DNA of 64,000 nt from Acinetobacter sp. S54 (GTDB lineage Bacteria > Pseudomonadota > Gammaproteobacteria > Pseudomonadales > Moraxellaceae): assembly GCF_016624945.1 (NCBI RefSeq), contig NZ_JACVUI010000012.1:19444-83443 (forward strand). Reading direction: 5' to 3'. This document shows, piece by piece, positions 1 through 9,365 of the stretch; positions within the stretch are counted from its first letter, which is position 1; each line of letters starts with the position of its first letter. The notes below the pieces were generated by a model that saw nothing but the letters and a program-made list of their open reading frames with translations, made no database searches and was not told where the DNA came from. The translations under genes were made by a program, and so were the position numbers.

Positions 1-1
1 A

Positions 2-124
2 ACAATTAATGTCGTGAGTGTACTTGGCACGATTGCAGTGTTCTTGGCCAGTATTAATATTTTTGGTGGTTTCGCAGTGACTGCGCGCATGCTGGAAATG
101 TTTAAGCCAAAGCAAAAGAAATAA
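2..124 (+). CDS. pntA: NAD(P) transhydrogenase alpha subunit, C-terminal end (partial)
   Basis: The last 40 codons of a gene that starts before the window. The residues read as a membrane helix followed by SINIFGGFAVTARMLEMF and a lysine-rich tail, which is the characteristic end of the membrane (dII) part of the PntA alpha chain. It forms part of the inner-membrane proton channel of the enzyme that couples proton re-entry to NADPH formation. The stop lies 12 bases before pntB, so the two are one operon. Whether the missing part is a full PntA or the separate second alpha polypeptide used in many bacteria cannot be decided here. Confidence 0.85.
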   Translation, partial: TINVVSVLGTIAVFLASINIFGGFAVTARMLEMFKPKQKK

Positions 125-136
125 GGGGACTGAAAC

Positions 137-1591
137 ATGGAATTTATTCGAGCGAATGCAGAGTGGTTCTACCTCGTTGGTGCTGTCCTGTTTATTATGA
201 CGCTTCGTGGCTTATCTGGCCCTAAAACTGCTATTTCGGGTAACCGTTATGGCATGATTGGTATGGCGATTGCAGTTTTAACTACCTTCTTTGTTGCAGA
301 TCATCCTGTGGTTTGGATGATCGTGGGTGCAATGGTGCTGGGAGCGATTGTCGGAATTGTACGTGCACGTACCGTACCTATGACTCAAATGCCTGAAACA
401 GTTGCTTTGATGCACTCTTTGGTTGGTTTGGCTGCGGTATTGATTGCGATTGCTGCGATTTTGCACAATAACCAATTGAATGTGCTATTTGAACAAAACG
501 AAACGGCTTTGACTGCTGCGGGTGTTCAACATGCACATATGAGTCCAGTGCATTTATTTGAATTGTTTGTAGGTTGCTTTGTAGGTGCGATTACCTTTAC
601 AGCATCTGTTTTTGCTTACGGTAAATTAGCCGCAAAAAAATGGGCAAAAACTATATCCGGCGCATGGGTTAAACCGGTTCAGGCAATCATCTTCCTTGCG
701 ATGTTGGCTTGTGGTTTCTACTTCTTCTCGACTGGCAACATGACTGCATTCTGGGCGATGACTATTCTTGCGCTTGCTTTCGGCTGGGTGTGGATTGCAC
801 CTGTTGGCGGTGGCGATATGCCAGTTGTGGTTTCATTGCTTAACTCATTCTCAGGATGGGCTGCTGCCGGTATTGGTTTTACTCTTGAAAATAACATGTT
901 GATTGTTGCAGGTTCATTGGTAGGTTCATCCGGTGCAATTCTGTCTTACATTATGTGTAAAGCCATGAACCGTAACATCATCAATGTTTTATTTGGTGGG
1001 GCGATGGGTGGCACTGCTGTTGCGAGTGCGGCTAAAGGTGAGCAAGTTCAGCGGAACTACCGTTCAGGTTCGGCGGATGACGCAGGCTTCCTGATGTCAA
1101 ATGCAGACAGTGTGGTGATTGTACCTGGTTATGGTATGGCTCAAGGCCGTGCGCAAAATGCCGTGAAAGAATTGTGTGAAATCCTAAAAGAACAAGGCGT
1201 AAAAGTCCGTTTTGCGATTCACCCCGTTGCTGGTCGTATGCCGGGTCACATGAACGTACTCTTGGCAGAAGCTGACGTTGCTTATGAAGATATTCTGGAA
1301 ATGGATGAAATTAACTCTGATTTCCCGGCGACTGACGTGGTTTTAGTTATCGGTGCGAATGACGTAGTGAACCCTGCGGCAAAAGATGACCCAAGTTCTC
1401 CAATTTACGGTATGCCAATCTTGGAAGCCCATAAAGCACGCACGATTATGGTGATCAAGCGTTCTATGGCAACTGGTTATGCAGGTTTGGATAATGACTT
1501 GTTCTATAATGAAAAAACCATGATGGTATTTGGTGATGCCAAAAAAGTTGTGGAAGATATGACCAAAGCCATTAATGGTAGTGGTCACTGA
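137..1591 (+). CDS. pntB: NAD(P) transhydrogenase subunit beta
   Basis: PntB, 484 residues, the normal length for the family. It supplies the remaining transmembrane helices (roughly residues 1-265, several Gly/Ala-rich hydrophobic segments) and the C-terminal soluble NADP(H)-binding domain III, recognisable from VIVPGYGMAQGRAQNAV near residue 335 and the later GANDVVNPAA segment. With PntA it transfers hydride from NADH to NADP+ driven by the proton gradient, supplying NADPH for biosynthesis. The start ATG has a purine-rich GGGGAC upstream and sits just behind the pntA stop. A strong intrinsic terminator follows directly, making this the last gene of the operon. Confidence 0.96.
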   Translation: MEFIRANAEWFYLVGAVLFIMTLRGLSGPKTAISGNRYGMIGMAIAVLTTFFVADHPVVWMIVGAMVLGAIVGIVRARTVPMTQMPETVALMHSLVGLAAVLIAIAAILHNNQLNVLFEQNETALTAAGVQHAHMSPVHLFELFVGCFVGAITFTASVFAYGKLAAKKWAKTISGAWVKPVQAIIFLAMLACGFYFFSTGNMTAFWAMTILALAFGWVWIAPVGGGDMPVVVSLLNSFSGWAAAGIGFTLENNMLIVAGSLVGSSGAILSYIMCKAMNRNIINVLFGGAMGGTAVASAAKGEQVQRNYRSGSADDAGFLMSNADSVVIVPGYGMAQGRAQNAVKELCEILKEQGVKVRFAIHPVAGRMPGHMNVLLAEADVAYEDILEMDEINSDFPATDVVLVIGANDVVNPAAKDDPSSPIYGMPILEAHKARTIMVIKRSMATGYAGLDNDLFYNEKTMMVFGDAKKVVEDMTKAINGSGH

Positions 1592-1610
1592 TTTATCTTG
1601 ATTTAAAAGA

Positions 1611-1632
1611 ACCGCCTTCGGGTGGTTTTTTT
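1611..1632 (+). terminator. Intrinsic terminator after pntB
   Basis: Perfect GC-rich stem ACCGCC / GGTGGT closed by a TTCG tetraloop and followed by a run of T residues. It ends the pntAB transcript. Confidence 0.85.
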
Positions 1633-1642
1633 ATAGGTATAA

Positions 1643-1672
1643 AAAAGCACCCCGAAAGGTGCTTTTCTTATC
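1643..1672. terminator. Bidirectional terminator between pntB and fumarase
   Basis: Nine-base stem AAAAGCACC / GGTGCTTTT with a 6-base loop. T tracts are available on both strands, so it can stop read-through from pntB and end the convergent fumarase transcript, whose stop codon lies at 1680-1682. Confidence 0.75.
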
Positions 1673-1679
1673 TTACTTT

Positions 1680-3206
1680 TTAGACTGCCGCAGCGTCCGT
1701 TACTGGAATTTTTCCAATTTTGGCTTGCCAGATTTTTGGAGCAATCGCATGAATCGAAGTACCATTTACATCGACAGCGACTGAAACAGGCATATCTTCG
1801 ACTACAAATTTATAAATCGCTTCCATTCCCAAATCTGCAAATGCAACGACCTCAGCTTCACGAACCGCTTTAGAAACAAGATAAGCTGCACCACCTACTG
1901 CCATGAGATACGTTGCTTTGTTATGTTTAATCGCTTCAATAGCAGTTGGGCCACGATCCGCTTTACCAATCATGCCAAATAAGCCTGTATGTTCAAGCAC
2001 CTTACGTGTAAATTTGTCCATACGTGTTGCTGTTGTTGGGCCTGCAGGACCAACCACTTCATCCCCCACTGGATCAACTGGTCCAACGTAATAGATAAAT
2101 TTACCTTTAAGATCAACAGGTAATTCTTCACCATTGTCGATCATATCCACCATACGTTTGTGCGCCGCATCACGACCTGTATACATGGTGCCACTGAGCA
2201 ATAGAGTATCGCCAGGTTGCCATGAATTCATTTCTTCTTGAGTAATCGTATCTAAATTTACGCGTTTAGATTTAGATGCATCCCAAGTCACAGCAGGATA
2301 ATCTTCAAGTTTTGGGGCTTGAATATGAGCAACACCAGAACCGTCAAGCTGGAAATGTGCATGACGAGTTGCGGCACAGTTTGGAATCATGCCCACAGGT
2401 TTGCCTGCTGCATGACAAGGATAATCCTTGATTTTAATATCCAATACCGTGGTTAAACCACCTAGACCTTGCGCGCCAATTCCGAGCGCGTTGACTTTTT
2501 CAAAGATCTCTATACGAAGTTCTTCCATCTTGCTTTGAGGGCCACGACGGAGTAATTCGTCCATGTTGATTTCTTCCATCAATGCCTCTTTTGCAAGCAT
2601 CATGGCTTTCTCGGCAGTACCACCGATACCAATACCGAGCATGCCTGGTGGACACCAGCCTGCACCCATTGTTGGAACTGTTTTAAGTACCCAGTCAACA
2701 ATTGAGTCAGATGGGTTTAACATGGCTAGTTTTGATTTATTTTCAGAGCCGCCACCTTTGGCTGCCACTGTAATATCAACTTTATTACCCGGAACAAGTT
2801 TATAGTGAATGACAGCAGGCGTGTTGTCTTTGGTGTTTTTACGACCAAACGCAGGATCGGCTAAAACAGAAGCGCGTAGTACGTTTGAGTTTTCTAAATA
2901 ACCCTGACGAACACCTTCGTTAATGGCATCATCTAAGTTCATGCTTAAATCAAATTTAACGTCTAATCCCACTTCAAGGAAAACGTTGACGATCCCTGTA
3001 TCCTGACAGATCGGGCGATGACCTTCTGCACACATACGTGAGTTAATCAAAATTTGTGCAATTGCATCTTTAGCAGCTTGGTTTTCTTCACGATCATAAG
3101 CGCGACTCATCGCTTGAATAAAGTCTTGCGGGTGATAGTAAGAAATGAATTGAAGGGCATCCTTGACCGAAGTGATCAAGTCATCTTGTTTGATAATAGT
3201 GGTCAT
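1680..3206 (-). CDS. fumA: Class I fumarate hydratase (iron-sulfur type)
   Basis: 508 residues, the size of class I, 4Fe-4S-dependent fumarases, which interconvert fumarate and malate in the TCA cycle in the cytosol. The three expected cluster ligands are visible as Cys67 (HRPICQDTG), Cys185 (GAGWCPPGM) and Cys277 (GMIPNCAAT), with spacings of 118 and 92 residues very close to those in known class I enzymes. The N-terminal two thirds is the catalytic alpha domain and the C-terminal third (from about residue 325, LSGTMYTGRDAAHKR) the beta domain. It is a monocistronic gene transcribed away from the neighbouring methyltransferase. The exact symbol (fumA or fumB) is conventional only. Confidence 0.95.
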   Translation of the reverse strand: MTTIIKQDDLITSVKDALQFISYYHPQDFIQAMSRAYDREENQAAKDAIAQILINSRMCAEGHRPICQDTGIVNVFLEVGLDVKFDLSMNLDDAINEGVRQGYLENSNVLRASVLADPAFGRKNTKDNTPAVIHYKLVPGNKVDITVAAKGGGSENKSKLAMLNPSDSIVDWVLKTVPTMGAGWCPPGMLGIGIGGTAEKAMMLAKEALMEEINMDELLRRGPQSKMEELRIEIFEKVNALGIGAQGLGGLTTVLDIKIKDYPCHAAGKPVGMIPNCAATRHAHFQLDGSGVAHIQAPKLEDYPAVTWDASKSKRVNLDTITQEEMNSWQPGDTLLLSGTMYTGRDAAHKRMVDMIDNGEELPVDLKGKFIYYVGPVDPVGDEVVGPAGPTTATRMDKFTRKVLEHTGLFGMIGKADRGPTAIEAIKHNKATYLMAVGGAAYLVSKAVREAEVVAFADLGMEAIYKFVVEDMPVSVAVDVNGTSIHAIAPKIWQAKIGKIPVTDAAAV

Positions 3207-3364
3207 ATCAAAAATCTCTTGAGCGGGCAGTTAGCTAGCGGCAGAGATTATATGACAAAATGGACTTGCTGTGGGCGGTTTTGCTGAGATTTTGGTCGAA
3301 GGTCTAAGCTATTTAAAATAGATCTATCAAGCCTTTAATAACATTGGGAATATAAGGAAAATAA

Positions 3365-3979
3365 ATGAATCAGTCACATTTGGCTCAAAATATTATCCAG
3401 ATTTATCAAAAATATGGGCGTGACTGGACTCAGCTTCGGGGCGAATACCTCTATGAAAAAGTCTGGCTGGATCGTTTTTTGGAGTTATTGCCCGTGTCTG
3501 CAGCAGTGTTGGATTTAGGCTGCGGTTCTGGTAAACCCATTGCTGCATATCTTATAGAAAATAGTTGCCAAGTGACTGGAGTGGACCGTTCAGAGGTCAT
3601 GCTAGAAATGGCGCAGCAAAGCTTTCCTGAACAGACATGGATCAATGCAGATATTCGTTATTTTGATTCCGAGCAAAAGTTTGATGGTATTTTGGCGTGG
3701 GATAGTTTTTTTCATCTAACTCCAGAAGATCAACATCACATGTTTACAAGATTTTCAGTACATTCCAAGTCTGGGACAGCATTAATGTTCACTAGCGGGC
3801 CGAGTCACGGTGAAGCGATTGGAGAGATGTTTGGTGAACCCTTGTACCATGCCAGTTTAGATGTTGCAGAATATCAAGCATTGTTGAAACAATATGGATT
3901 TGAGGTGGTGAAAATGATCGTCGAAGACTTTGAATGTACAGGCCATACAATATGGCTCTCACAGAAAATGCGACCTTAA
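3365..3979 (+). CDS. Class I SAM-dependent methyltransferase, substrate unknown
   Basis: 204-residue cytosolic protein with a clear SAM-binding motif I, VLDLGCGSGKP (residues 48-57), then an acidic motif II-like strand end (VTGVDRSEVML) and a motif IV-like segment FDGILAWDSFFHL. The overall plan matches small class I methyltransferases of the ubiquinone/biotin methylase superfamily. Nothing in the sequence fixes the substrate. It is divergently transcribed from fumarase across a 158-base intergenic region that must hold both promoters. An A-rich, weak ribosome-binding site precedes the ATG. Confidence 0.8.
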   Translation: MNQSHLAQNIIQIYQKYGRDWTQLRGEYLYEKVWLDRFLELLPVSAAVLDLGCGSGKPIAAYLIENSCQVTGVDRSEVMLEMAQQSFPEQTWINADIRYFDSEQKFDGILAWDSFFHLTPEDQHHMFTRFSVHSKSGTALMFTSGPSHGEAIGEMFGEPLYHASLDVAEYQALLKQYGFEVVKMIVEDFECTGHTIWLSQKMRP

Positions 3980-4069
3980 TTGAAGCTATACAAAACTATG
4001 GCGTGATCTCAACAAAGCGGTTTTAAAAAACGAGTAAATTGACACAAAGATTAGTCAAGAAGAAAGAAT

Positions 4070-4690
4070 GTGACTCAAGATATTAAGCGGAAAACGATTG
4101 GGACGTATAAAAAATTAAAGATTGAAATTGTCACTTGGGATGGGGTAACAGCAGAAGTAGATTTATCTTGTGGTTGCCTATTTCATCATGAAATAAATGG
4201 TATGACCATGCAAGGCGGTCTAGCTGATTTGGATCACGCCCTTGATGGAAATATCCATACCATTCGTGACAAGAATCTATTTGATGCAACTCGTTTTGAT
4301 CATCTTTTATTAAATCAATCGCAGACTTCTATTTATGCACCTCAAGTATTGCTCATAGGCATGGGTGATCCCGAAGAATGGACACTTGAACATACTGTCA
4401 AAGCCGTACAAATTGCCTATAAAGTAGGAAATTCACTCGGCGTAAGTCGTGTGGCCTTTGCACCGAGTTTACTGGATACAGGATTGAAACCTGAAGGGGA
4501 TTTGGGCGGACATTTATTGCAAGCGGTGATTCAAGCCCATCATGCATATATACAAATGGAACAACTGGGATTGGTAAAAAAAGCGACTATACAAAACTGG
4601 ATTTTTGACGCTGGAGATCATCAATTTGATGAAAAAGCTGAACATTATATTCAGGCATTTCAACAGCTCATTTTGAATCATGAAAAATAA
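4070..4690 (+). CDS. Stand-alone M17 leucyl-aminopeptidase N-terminal-domain protein
   Basis: 206 residues starting at a GTG codon (an ATG two bases upstream is out of frame and runs into a stop). GGLADLDHALDG, then QVLLIGMGDPEEWTLEHTVKAVQIAY, and further a GVSRVAFAP strand are the signature of the N-terminal macro-like domain of M17 leucyl aminopeptidases. The C-terminal metallopeptidase domain with its metal ligands is absent, so it cannot be an aminopeptidase. It is probably a regulatory, binding or scaffold protein. It sits 11 bases upstream of an unknown small gene, suggesting co-transcription. The domain assignment is by pattern; the function is unknown. Confidence 0.7.
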   Translation: MTQDIKRKTIGTYKKLKIEIVTWDGVTAEVDLSCGCLFHHEINGMTMQGGLADLDHALDGNIHTIRDKNLFDATRFDHLLLNQSQTSIYAPQVLLIGMGDPEEWTLEHTVKAVQIAYKVGNSLGVSRVAFAPSLLDTGLKPEGDLGGHLLQAVIQAHHAYIQMEQLGLVKKATIQNWIFDAGDHQFDEKAEHYIQAFQQLILNHEK

Positions 4691-4701
4691 AAAGGTGATT
4701 T

Positions 4702-5085
4702 ATGACTATAACCCAAACATTAAAGTTACGAGAGTTAGCGATTGTTGACGAAAATGATCAAACCCGAATTCAATTGACGGTAAAAAGTAATGTTCCGTCT
4801 ATCGGGTTTTTAAATGAACGTGGTGAAGTATCAATACAAGTAACACTTGGTGAAGAGGGTTATCCCTCTATTCAACTACTTCCTATTTCAGACCAATTAC
4901 TTAATGTAAAACTTGAGATGGATTCTAAAGGCGCTCATTTGAAATTTGATCATGAGCAAGGTTCTTCATGCTATGTATTTTTAAATAATGTTGGAACGTC
5001 TGGAATGGTGATGCTGGATGCAAAAAAACAACGCCGATTTACCGCTTCTGTTACTGCCCAAGGTGATTTACATCTTGAGCCTTAA
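4702..5085 (+). CDS. Hypothetical protein, 127 aa, beta-rich
   Basis: A 127-residue protein with no signal peptide, membrane helix or recognised motif. The residues alternate hydrophobic and polar with many Gly/Asp turns (for example IGFLNERGEVSIQVTLGEEGYPSIQLLP), which suggests a repeated beta-hairpin architecture. A good AAAGGTG ribosome-binding site precedes the ATG, and the gene follows the M17-N protein by 11 bases, so the two probably act together. A bidirectional terminator follows. I do not recognise the family. Confidence 0.65.
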   Translation: MTITQTLKLRELAIVDENDQTRIQLTVKSNVPSIGFLNERGEVSIQVTLGEEGYPSIQLLPISDQLLNVKLEMDSKGAHLKFDHEQGSSCYVFLNNVGTSGMVMLDAKKQRRFTASVTAQGDLHLEP

Positions 5086-5098
5086 GTCTCTATGCTTA

Positions 5099-5137
5099 AA
5101 TCAACCCTCTAAGCGTTAACTTAAAGGGTTGATTTTA
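5099..5137. terminator. Bidirectional terminator between the 127-aa gene and pta
   Basis: Ten-base stem AATCAACCCT / AGGGTTGATT around a 16-base loop, with T-rich tracts on both outer sides. It serves the plus-strand small gene and the convergent pta transcript. Confidence 0.7.
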
Positions 5138-5149
5138 ATTTTAGCAATA

Positions 5150-7288
5150 TTAATGGCTTTGTTGTTCTGCCTGAATTGCAGTAAGTGCAATTGTAAACAC
5201 AATATCATCGACCAATGCACCACGTGACAAATCATTCACTGGTTTGTTTAGGCCTTGTAACATAGGACCAACACTGACCACATTTGCCGAACGTTGAACT
5301 GCTTTATAAGTGGTATTGCCTGTATTTAAATCCGGGAAAATAAATACATTGGCCCGACCCGCGACGGGTGAGTCTGGTGCCTTTTGGCGGCCAACACTTT
5401 CGACTGATGCCGCATCATATTGCAATGGTCCATCAATCAATAAATCTGGACGACGCTGTTTGGCGATTTGAGTTGCTTCGGCTACTTTTTCAACATCTGC
5501 GCCTGTGCCTGATGTGCCAGTTGAGTAACTGATCATTGCAATACGTGGTTCGATACCAAAAGCTTTGGCAGAATCAGCTGATTGAATCGCAATTTCAGCC
5601 AGTTGCTGTGCATCTGGATCTGGGTTAATCGCACAATCTCCATACACATAAACTTCATCAGGTAACAACATAAAGAAAATAGAGGAAACCAGTGAATATT
5701 CAGGCGCCGTTTTAATTAACTGAAATGCTGGGCGTACGGTATTGGCAGTCGTGTGAATTGCACCTGAAACCAAACCATCGACTTGATCCAATGCCAACAT
5801 CATGGTGCCTAAAACAACCGTGTCCTGAAGTTGTTCTTTGGCTTGTAACTCATTGAGTTTACCTTTACGCAATTCCACCATAGGGGCGACATATTGATCG
5901 CGGATGGTATCTGGATCAATAATTTCTAGGTCATCAGGAAGTTCAATTCCACGTGCTTTAGCGACATCCATTACAGCATCTGGTTTGGCTAAGAGAATAC
6001 AATGTGCAAGTCCACGTGACTGACAAATAGCCGCCGCTTGTACAGTACGTGGTTCATCGCCTTCAGGTAAGACAATGCGCTTTTTAGCAGCAACTGATTT
6101 TTGTACCAATTCATGACGAAAGGCAGAAGGCGATAAGCGCGGACGAACATTTCCGTTCACTTGCACTTTGAGCCATTCGGTGTCAATGTGACTAGAGACG
6201 AAACGCGTGACCTGTTCTGCGCGTTCGGTATCATCTACAGGAATTTCATTACCAAAATCAGCCAGACGTTGTGCTGTTTCCAGTGTATTGAGTTGGGTGT
6301 GTAAAATAGGCAAGCCACGTTTGATGGCATGTTGGCAAAAATCCAGAATTTGCGTTTGTGGAGCTGAGCGTTCAGTAAGCACCAAACCCGCTAGTGGAAT
6401 ACCATTACTGGTTGCCAAACTACTGGCAAGTAAAACATCAGTTCTCTCTGAGGCACTGATAATTAATTCGCCCGCCACAAATTTATTAAGCTCGTATTCG
6501 ATACTAGATGCAATTAAACTGGAATGTAAAATACGTCGCTGTTTGGCCTCACCTAAATGAACCCATTCACCATCTATGACAGAAGAAATATCTAGTGTAC
6601 GTGGTACACTTAAGGTATTACTAAAAGGAACCATACCAATAATTGGTAATTCTTTAGTACCTAAATGACGATTAAACTTTTGTAGTTCAAGACTAAATTT
6701 TTCAATTTCAGCACTTAAGCGCAATGTGGGATCAATGGTGAGAGGAATTTGTGCTGTTTCTTCAGGCAAGCCACGAGTACGCATGAATAGTACGCCAGCG
6801 GTCCGATTTGAACTTACGCCACCAAACTGACGCAAATGTGCTTCAACCTTTTCAGCGGTTTTACGTGGGTTTTGAATGTCTGCGGTGCTGACCAAAATCA
6901 CTTTGGCATCAAGTGCCTGTGCAAGAGATGCATTAAGTTCACTGGCAAAATGATCTTGTCCGTTGGGCAATAATCCTTCAACAATAATCACATCCTGCTG
7001 TGCTGCAATGGTACGATGCAAGCTGACTGCTTCTTCAAGTAAGTCATCCATTTCACCTGCGGAGATGTATTGCAGTAACTTTTCATGTGAAATGGATTGA
7101 ACTGTATTGCGTTGAAATAGATGATGAAAAAGCGAAGTGGTACGGTCAACCTGATTTGGATTTTCCTGAGAAAATGGTTTTAAGAATCCCGCTTTAATTC
7201 CATTGCAATCTAATGCATAAACCATGCCAAGACAGGCTGAGGTTAAACCGACGCCCTCAGCTGTTGGAATCATTAAAATTGTATTCAT
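5150..7288 (-). CDS. pta: Phosphate acetyltransferase, long form
   Basis: 712 residues, the three-domain long form of Pta, which interconverts acetyl-CoA and acetyl phosphate in the cytosol. Residues about 1-200 form a BioD-like P-loop-fold domain (MIPTAEGVGLTSACLGM), about 215-330 the DRTGG regulatory domain, and about 385-705 the catalytic PTA_PTB domain (IVLPEGDEPRTVQAA, then GTSGTGADVEKVAEAT and NVFIFPDLNTGNTTYK). It lies 81 bases downstream of ackA on the same strand, so the pair forms the acetate overflow/activation operon. The first glycines of the N-terminal P loop are degenerate, as is common for this regulatory domain. Confidence 0.96.
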   Translation of the reverse strand: MNTILMIPTAEGVGLTSACLGMVYALDCNGIKAGFLKPFSQENPNQVDRTTSLFHHLFQRNTVQSISHEKLLQYISAGEMDDLLEEAVSLHRTIAAQQDVIIVEGLLPNGQDHFASELNASLAQALDAKVILVSTADIQNPRKTAEKVEAHLRQFGGVSSNRTAGVLFMRTRGLPEETAQIPLTIDPTLRLSAEIEKFSLELQKFNRHLGTKELPIIGMVPFSNTLSVPRTLDISSVIDGEWVHLGEAKQRRILHSSLIASSIEYELNKFVAGELIISASERTDVLLASSLATSNGIPLAGLVLTERSAPQTQILDFCQHAIKRGLPILHTQLNTLETAQRLADFGNEIPVDDTERAEQVTRFVSSHIDTEWLKVQVNGNVRPRLSPSAFRHELVQKSVAAKKRIVLPEGDEPRTVQAAAICQSRGLAHCILLAKPDAVMDVAKARGIELPDDLEIIDPDTIRDQYVAPMVELRKGKLNELQAKEQLQDTVVLGTMMLALDQVDGLVSGAIHTTANTVRPAFQLIKTAPEYSLVSSIFFMLLPDEVYVYGDCAINPDPDAQQLAEIAIQSADSAKAFGIEPRIAMISYSTGTSGTGADVEKVAEATQIAKQRRPDLLIDGPLQYDAASVESVGRQKAPDSPVAGRANVFIFPDLNTGNTTYKAVQRSANVVSVGPMLQGLNKPVNDLSRGALVDDIVFTIALTAIQAEQQSH

Positions 7289-7369
7289 AATGACCTTAAA
7301 TAAAAAATTATATTTTTAACAATTGTTCAGTTTTTTTCGAGAATTAACTCAATCTCAATAAATCCTAGA

Positions 7370-8569
7370 TTAGCCAATAACGGCATCAAGCTTTTTTGCC
7401 TGCTGCACCACTTGTTCAGTTTCTTTGGCAATACGACCTTCTTCATCTGTAGGAATTACCCAGATTTGTGGACCTTGGCCCGCATCAATACGACCTTCAG
7501 TACCGCGTTGAAGTGTATTGTTTTGATCTTTATCAAGGCTGAAACCAAAGTGAGGCAAGTACGCCATGGTTTTTTCACGGATGTAAGCCGAATTTTCACC
7601 AATGCCCCCTGTAAAAATCAGGCCATGAATTTGAGGCAAACCACAGCTTAATCCAGCCAGAGACTTCGCTAAACGGTAGCTAAATACTTCGATTGCAAGT
7701 GCTGCGTCTTCATTGCCATTTTCAGATGCTTCAATCAGTGTGCGCATATCATTGGAAAGATTGTCAGACAGACCTAGTAAGCCACTTTCTTTATTCAGCA
7801 TTTTATCAATCTTGTCGATATCCCAACCTAAGTTATTGGCGATAAAACTGTGGATACTAGGGTCTACATCACCGCTACGGGTTCCCATGACGATACCTTC
7901 AAGTGGGGTTAATCCCATTGAGGTGTCGATACTTTCACCATTCCATACAGCACAGGTCGAGCTACCATTACCTAAATGTGCTGTTAACCAACCCCCTTGT
8001 TGAAACTGACCCGCCAGTTCACTTGCACGGTCTGAGACATAAGCATGGCTGGTGCCATGAAAACCATAACGGCGTATATTGTGTTCGGTATAAAAGAACT
8101 TTGGTAACGCATAGCGATAAGCATGTTCTGGCATTGTTTGGTGAAATGCAGTATCGAATACAGCCACTTGTGGTAATTCAGGGAACAAGCGTATGGTGGC
8201 ATCAATCCCAATTAAATGTGCAGGATTATGCAAAGGTGCCAGTGGTGTTGCTGAGACAATACGCTCAATAATTTCTGGAGTAAGTAATTCAGCTTTAGTT
8301 AATGTGCCGCCATGTACTACGCGATGTCCAATGGCCTGCGGCTTATAGTTGGCTAAACGTGCCAGAAGTGTTTCCAATGCTTTTTCATGGTCTGCATAGG
8401 GAATAAACAGTTCAAGTGGTTCACCACCCACCGTAATACCTTTAATGCGAGCTTCTGCTGTACCCAGATTTTCAGCCAAACCGTAAATACGATTTTCACG
8501 GCGATCTGAAACCAAGGCATATTTGATAGAGGAAGAACCACAGTTAATAACTAAAACGGATGTAGACAC
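7370..8569 (-). CDS. ackA: Acetate kinase
   Basis: 399 residues when started at the GTG at 8567-8569, giving (M)[18 protein letters not shown], the canonical N-terminus with the phosphate-binding NCGSSS motif. The open frame runs 49 codons further upstream, but that extension has no family likeness and would overshoot the usual length of about 400. Later motifs are FHGTSH near residue 180, THLGNGSS-like HLGNGSST and GGIGENS. It converts acetate and ATP to acetyl phosphate and pairs with pta immediately downstream. The Shine-Dalgarno is poor, which may be compensated by the GTG context. Confidence 0.95.
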   Translation of the reverse strand: MSTSVLVINCGSSSIKYALVSDRRENRIYGLAENLGTAEARIKGITVGGEPLELFIPYADHEKALETLLARLANYKPQAIGHRVVHGGTLTKAELLTPEIIERIVSATPLAPLHNPAHLIGIDATIRLFPELPQVAVFDTAFHQTMPEHAYRYALPKFFYTEHNIRRYGFHGTSHAYVSDRASELAGQFQQGGWLTAHLGNGSSTCAVWNGESIDTSMGLTPLEGIVMGTRSGDVDPSIHSFIANNLGWDIDKIDKMLNKESGLLGLSDNLSNDMRTLIEASENGNEDAALAIEVFSYRLAKSLAGLSCGLPQIHGLIFTGGIGENSAYIREKTMAYLPHFGFSLDKDQNNTLQRGTEGRIDAGQGPQIWVIPTDEEGRIAKETEQVVQQAKKLDAVIG

Positions 8570-8846
8570 GGTGTTGTACCCAAAGTATTGTAAATTGTAT
8601 TCCCTAATACATTGATTTTCAGGGCCGATTTTATCAGTCTGATCATCAATGTGACATGTTGTAACATGCGTCGTTTTTCTGTCCAAGCTAGACTTTAGCC
8701 GATTAGACTTAAGCACTATCGAACAATACTTAATTTATCGTTAGCATTCATGAGTTAAAACCAACGAATTTCCAACCTAATTTTATTTTTTCCAAACTCA
8801 ATATAGCGTGAAGCATTTTGCTTTTATAGCGTGGGTGTGTTGCAAT
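8570..8846. other. Intergenic region upstream of ackA
   Basis: 277 bases without a convincing gene. It should contain the ackA-pta promoter (minus strand) and the 3' end of nothing on the plus strand. It is AT-rich; I see no riboswitch or strong hairpin. Confidence 0.4.
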
Positions 8847-9254
8847 TTATTTAATTTGATATTTCATTTCTGACCAGCGTACGATCACATAGGCAATCAA
8901 AGAGACCATGAAAAAAACCAGCATCATCCATGCCAGACCTTGTAGGGTTTCAATGATGGTACGATAAATTTCCAGAAACCAGCGTTCATGGGTTAATGGC
9001 AGTACAATATTCTTTTCATCTTTGCCAGTATATGTCAGTGGCGTAATATATTTTTCCATATCATAAATTCGGATACCCGAAGATACGCCCACTACCATTC
9101 CAGCAAATTTGGTATAACGTGCCCAAGCGGTATAAATGGGATCATGAATAATTCGGGCCAATATACTGTTAATAGAATTGGAAAAAATTTTCATCACCAA
9201 TAAAGACACGATGATTGCCAGAACAAATGTGGAAATAATGAGATAAAAAAACAT
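8847..9254 (-). CDS. Hypothetical two-helix membrane protein, 135 aa
   Basis: A small inner-membrane protein with a hydrophobic N-terminal helix (residues 1-22, FYLIISTFVLAIIVSLLVM) and a second helix near the C-terminus (about 107-128, LAWMMLVFFMVSLIAYVIV). A soluble segment of about 80 residues lies between them and contains WARYTKFAGMVVGVSSGIR. CAGGTAAA precedes the ATG as a moderate ribosome-binding site. It is transcribed away from proA's terminator, so probably from its own promoter. I recognise no family and infer no function. Confidence 0.6.
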   Translation of the reverse strand: MFFYLIISTFVLAIIVSLLVMKIFSNSINSILARIIHDPIYTAWARYTKFAGMVVGVSSGIRIYDMEKYITPLTYTGKDEKNIVLPLTHERWFLEIYRTIIETLQGLAWMMLVFFMVSLIAYVIVRWSEMKYQIK

Positions 9255-9307
9255 AAATTTACCTGTTTGTTGTTTTTACTATTAGAGTTTTATTATACAT
9301 ATTCAAA

Positions 9308-9341
9308 TAAAAGGGTTTTGCCGCTTTTGCTACAAAACCCT
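9308..9341 (-). terminator. Terminator downstream of proA
   Basis: Nine-base stem AGGGTTTTG / CAAAACCCT around a 12-base loop. On the minus strand it is followed by TTTATTTG. It ends the proA transcript. Confidence 0.7.
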
Positions 9342-9365
9342 CAGCATATCTTAGCATTTAGTGAT

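Noticed and set aside
8570..8716. Upstream extension of acetate kinase by 49 codons
   Set aside because: The added residues do not resemble the family, and the protein starting at GTG 8569 has the exact usual length and N-terminus.
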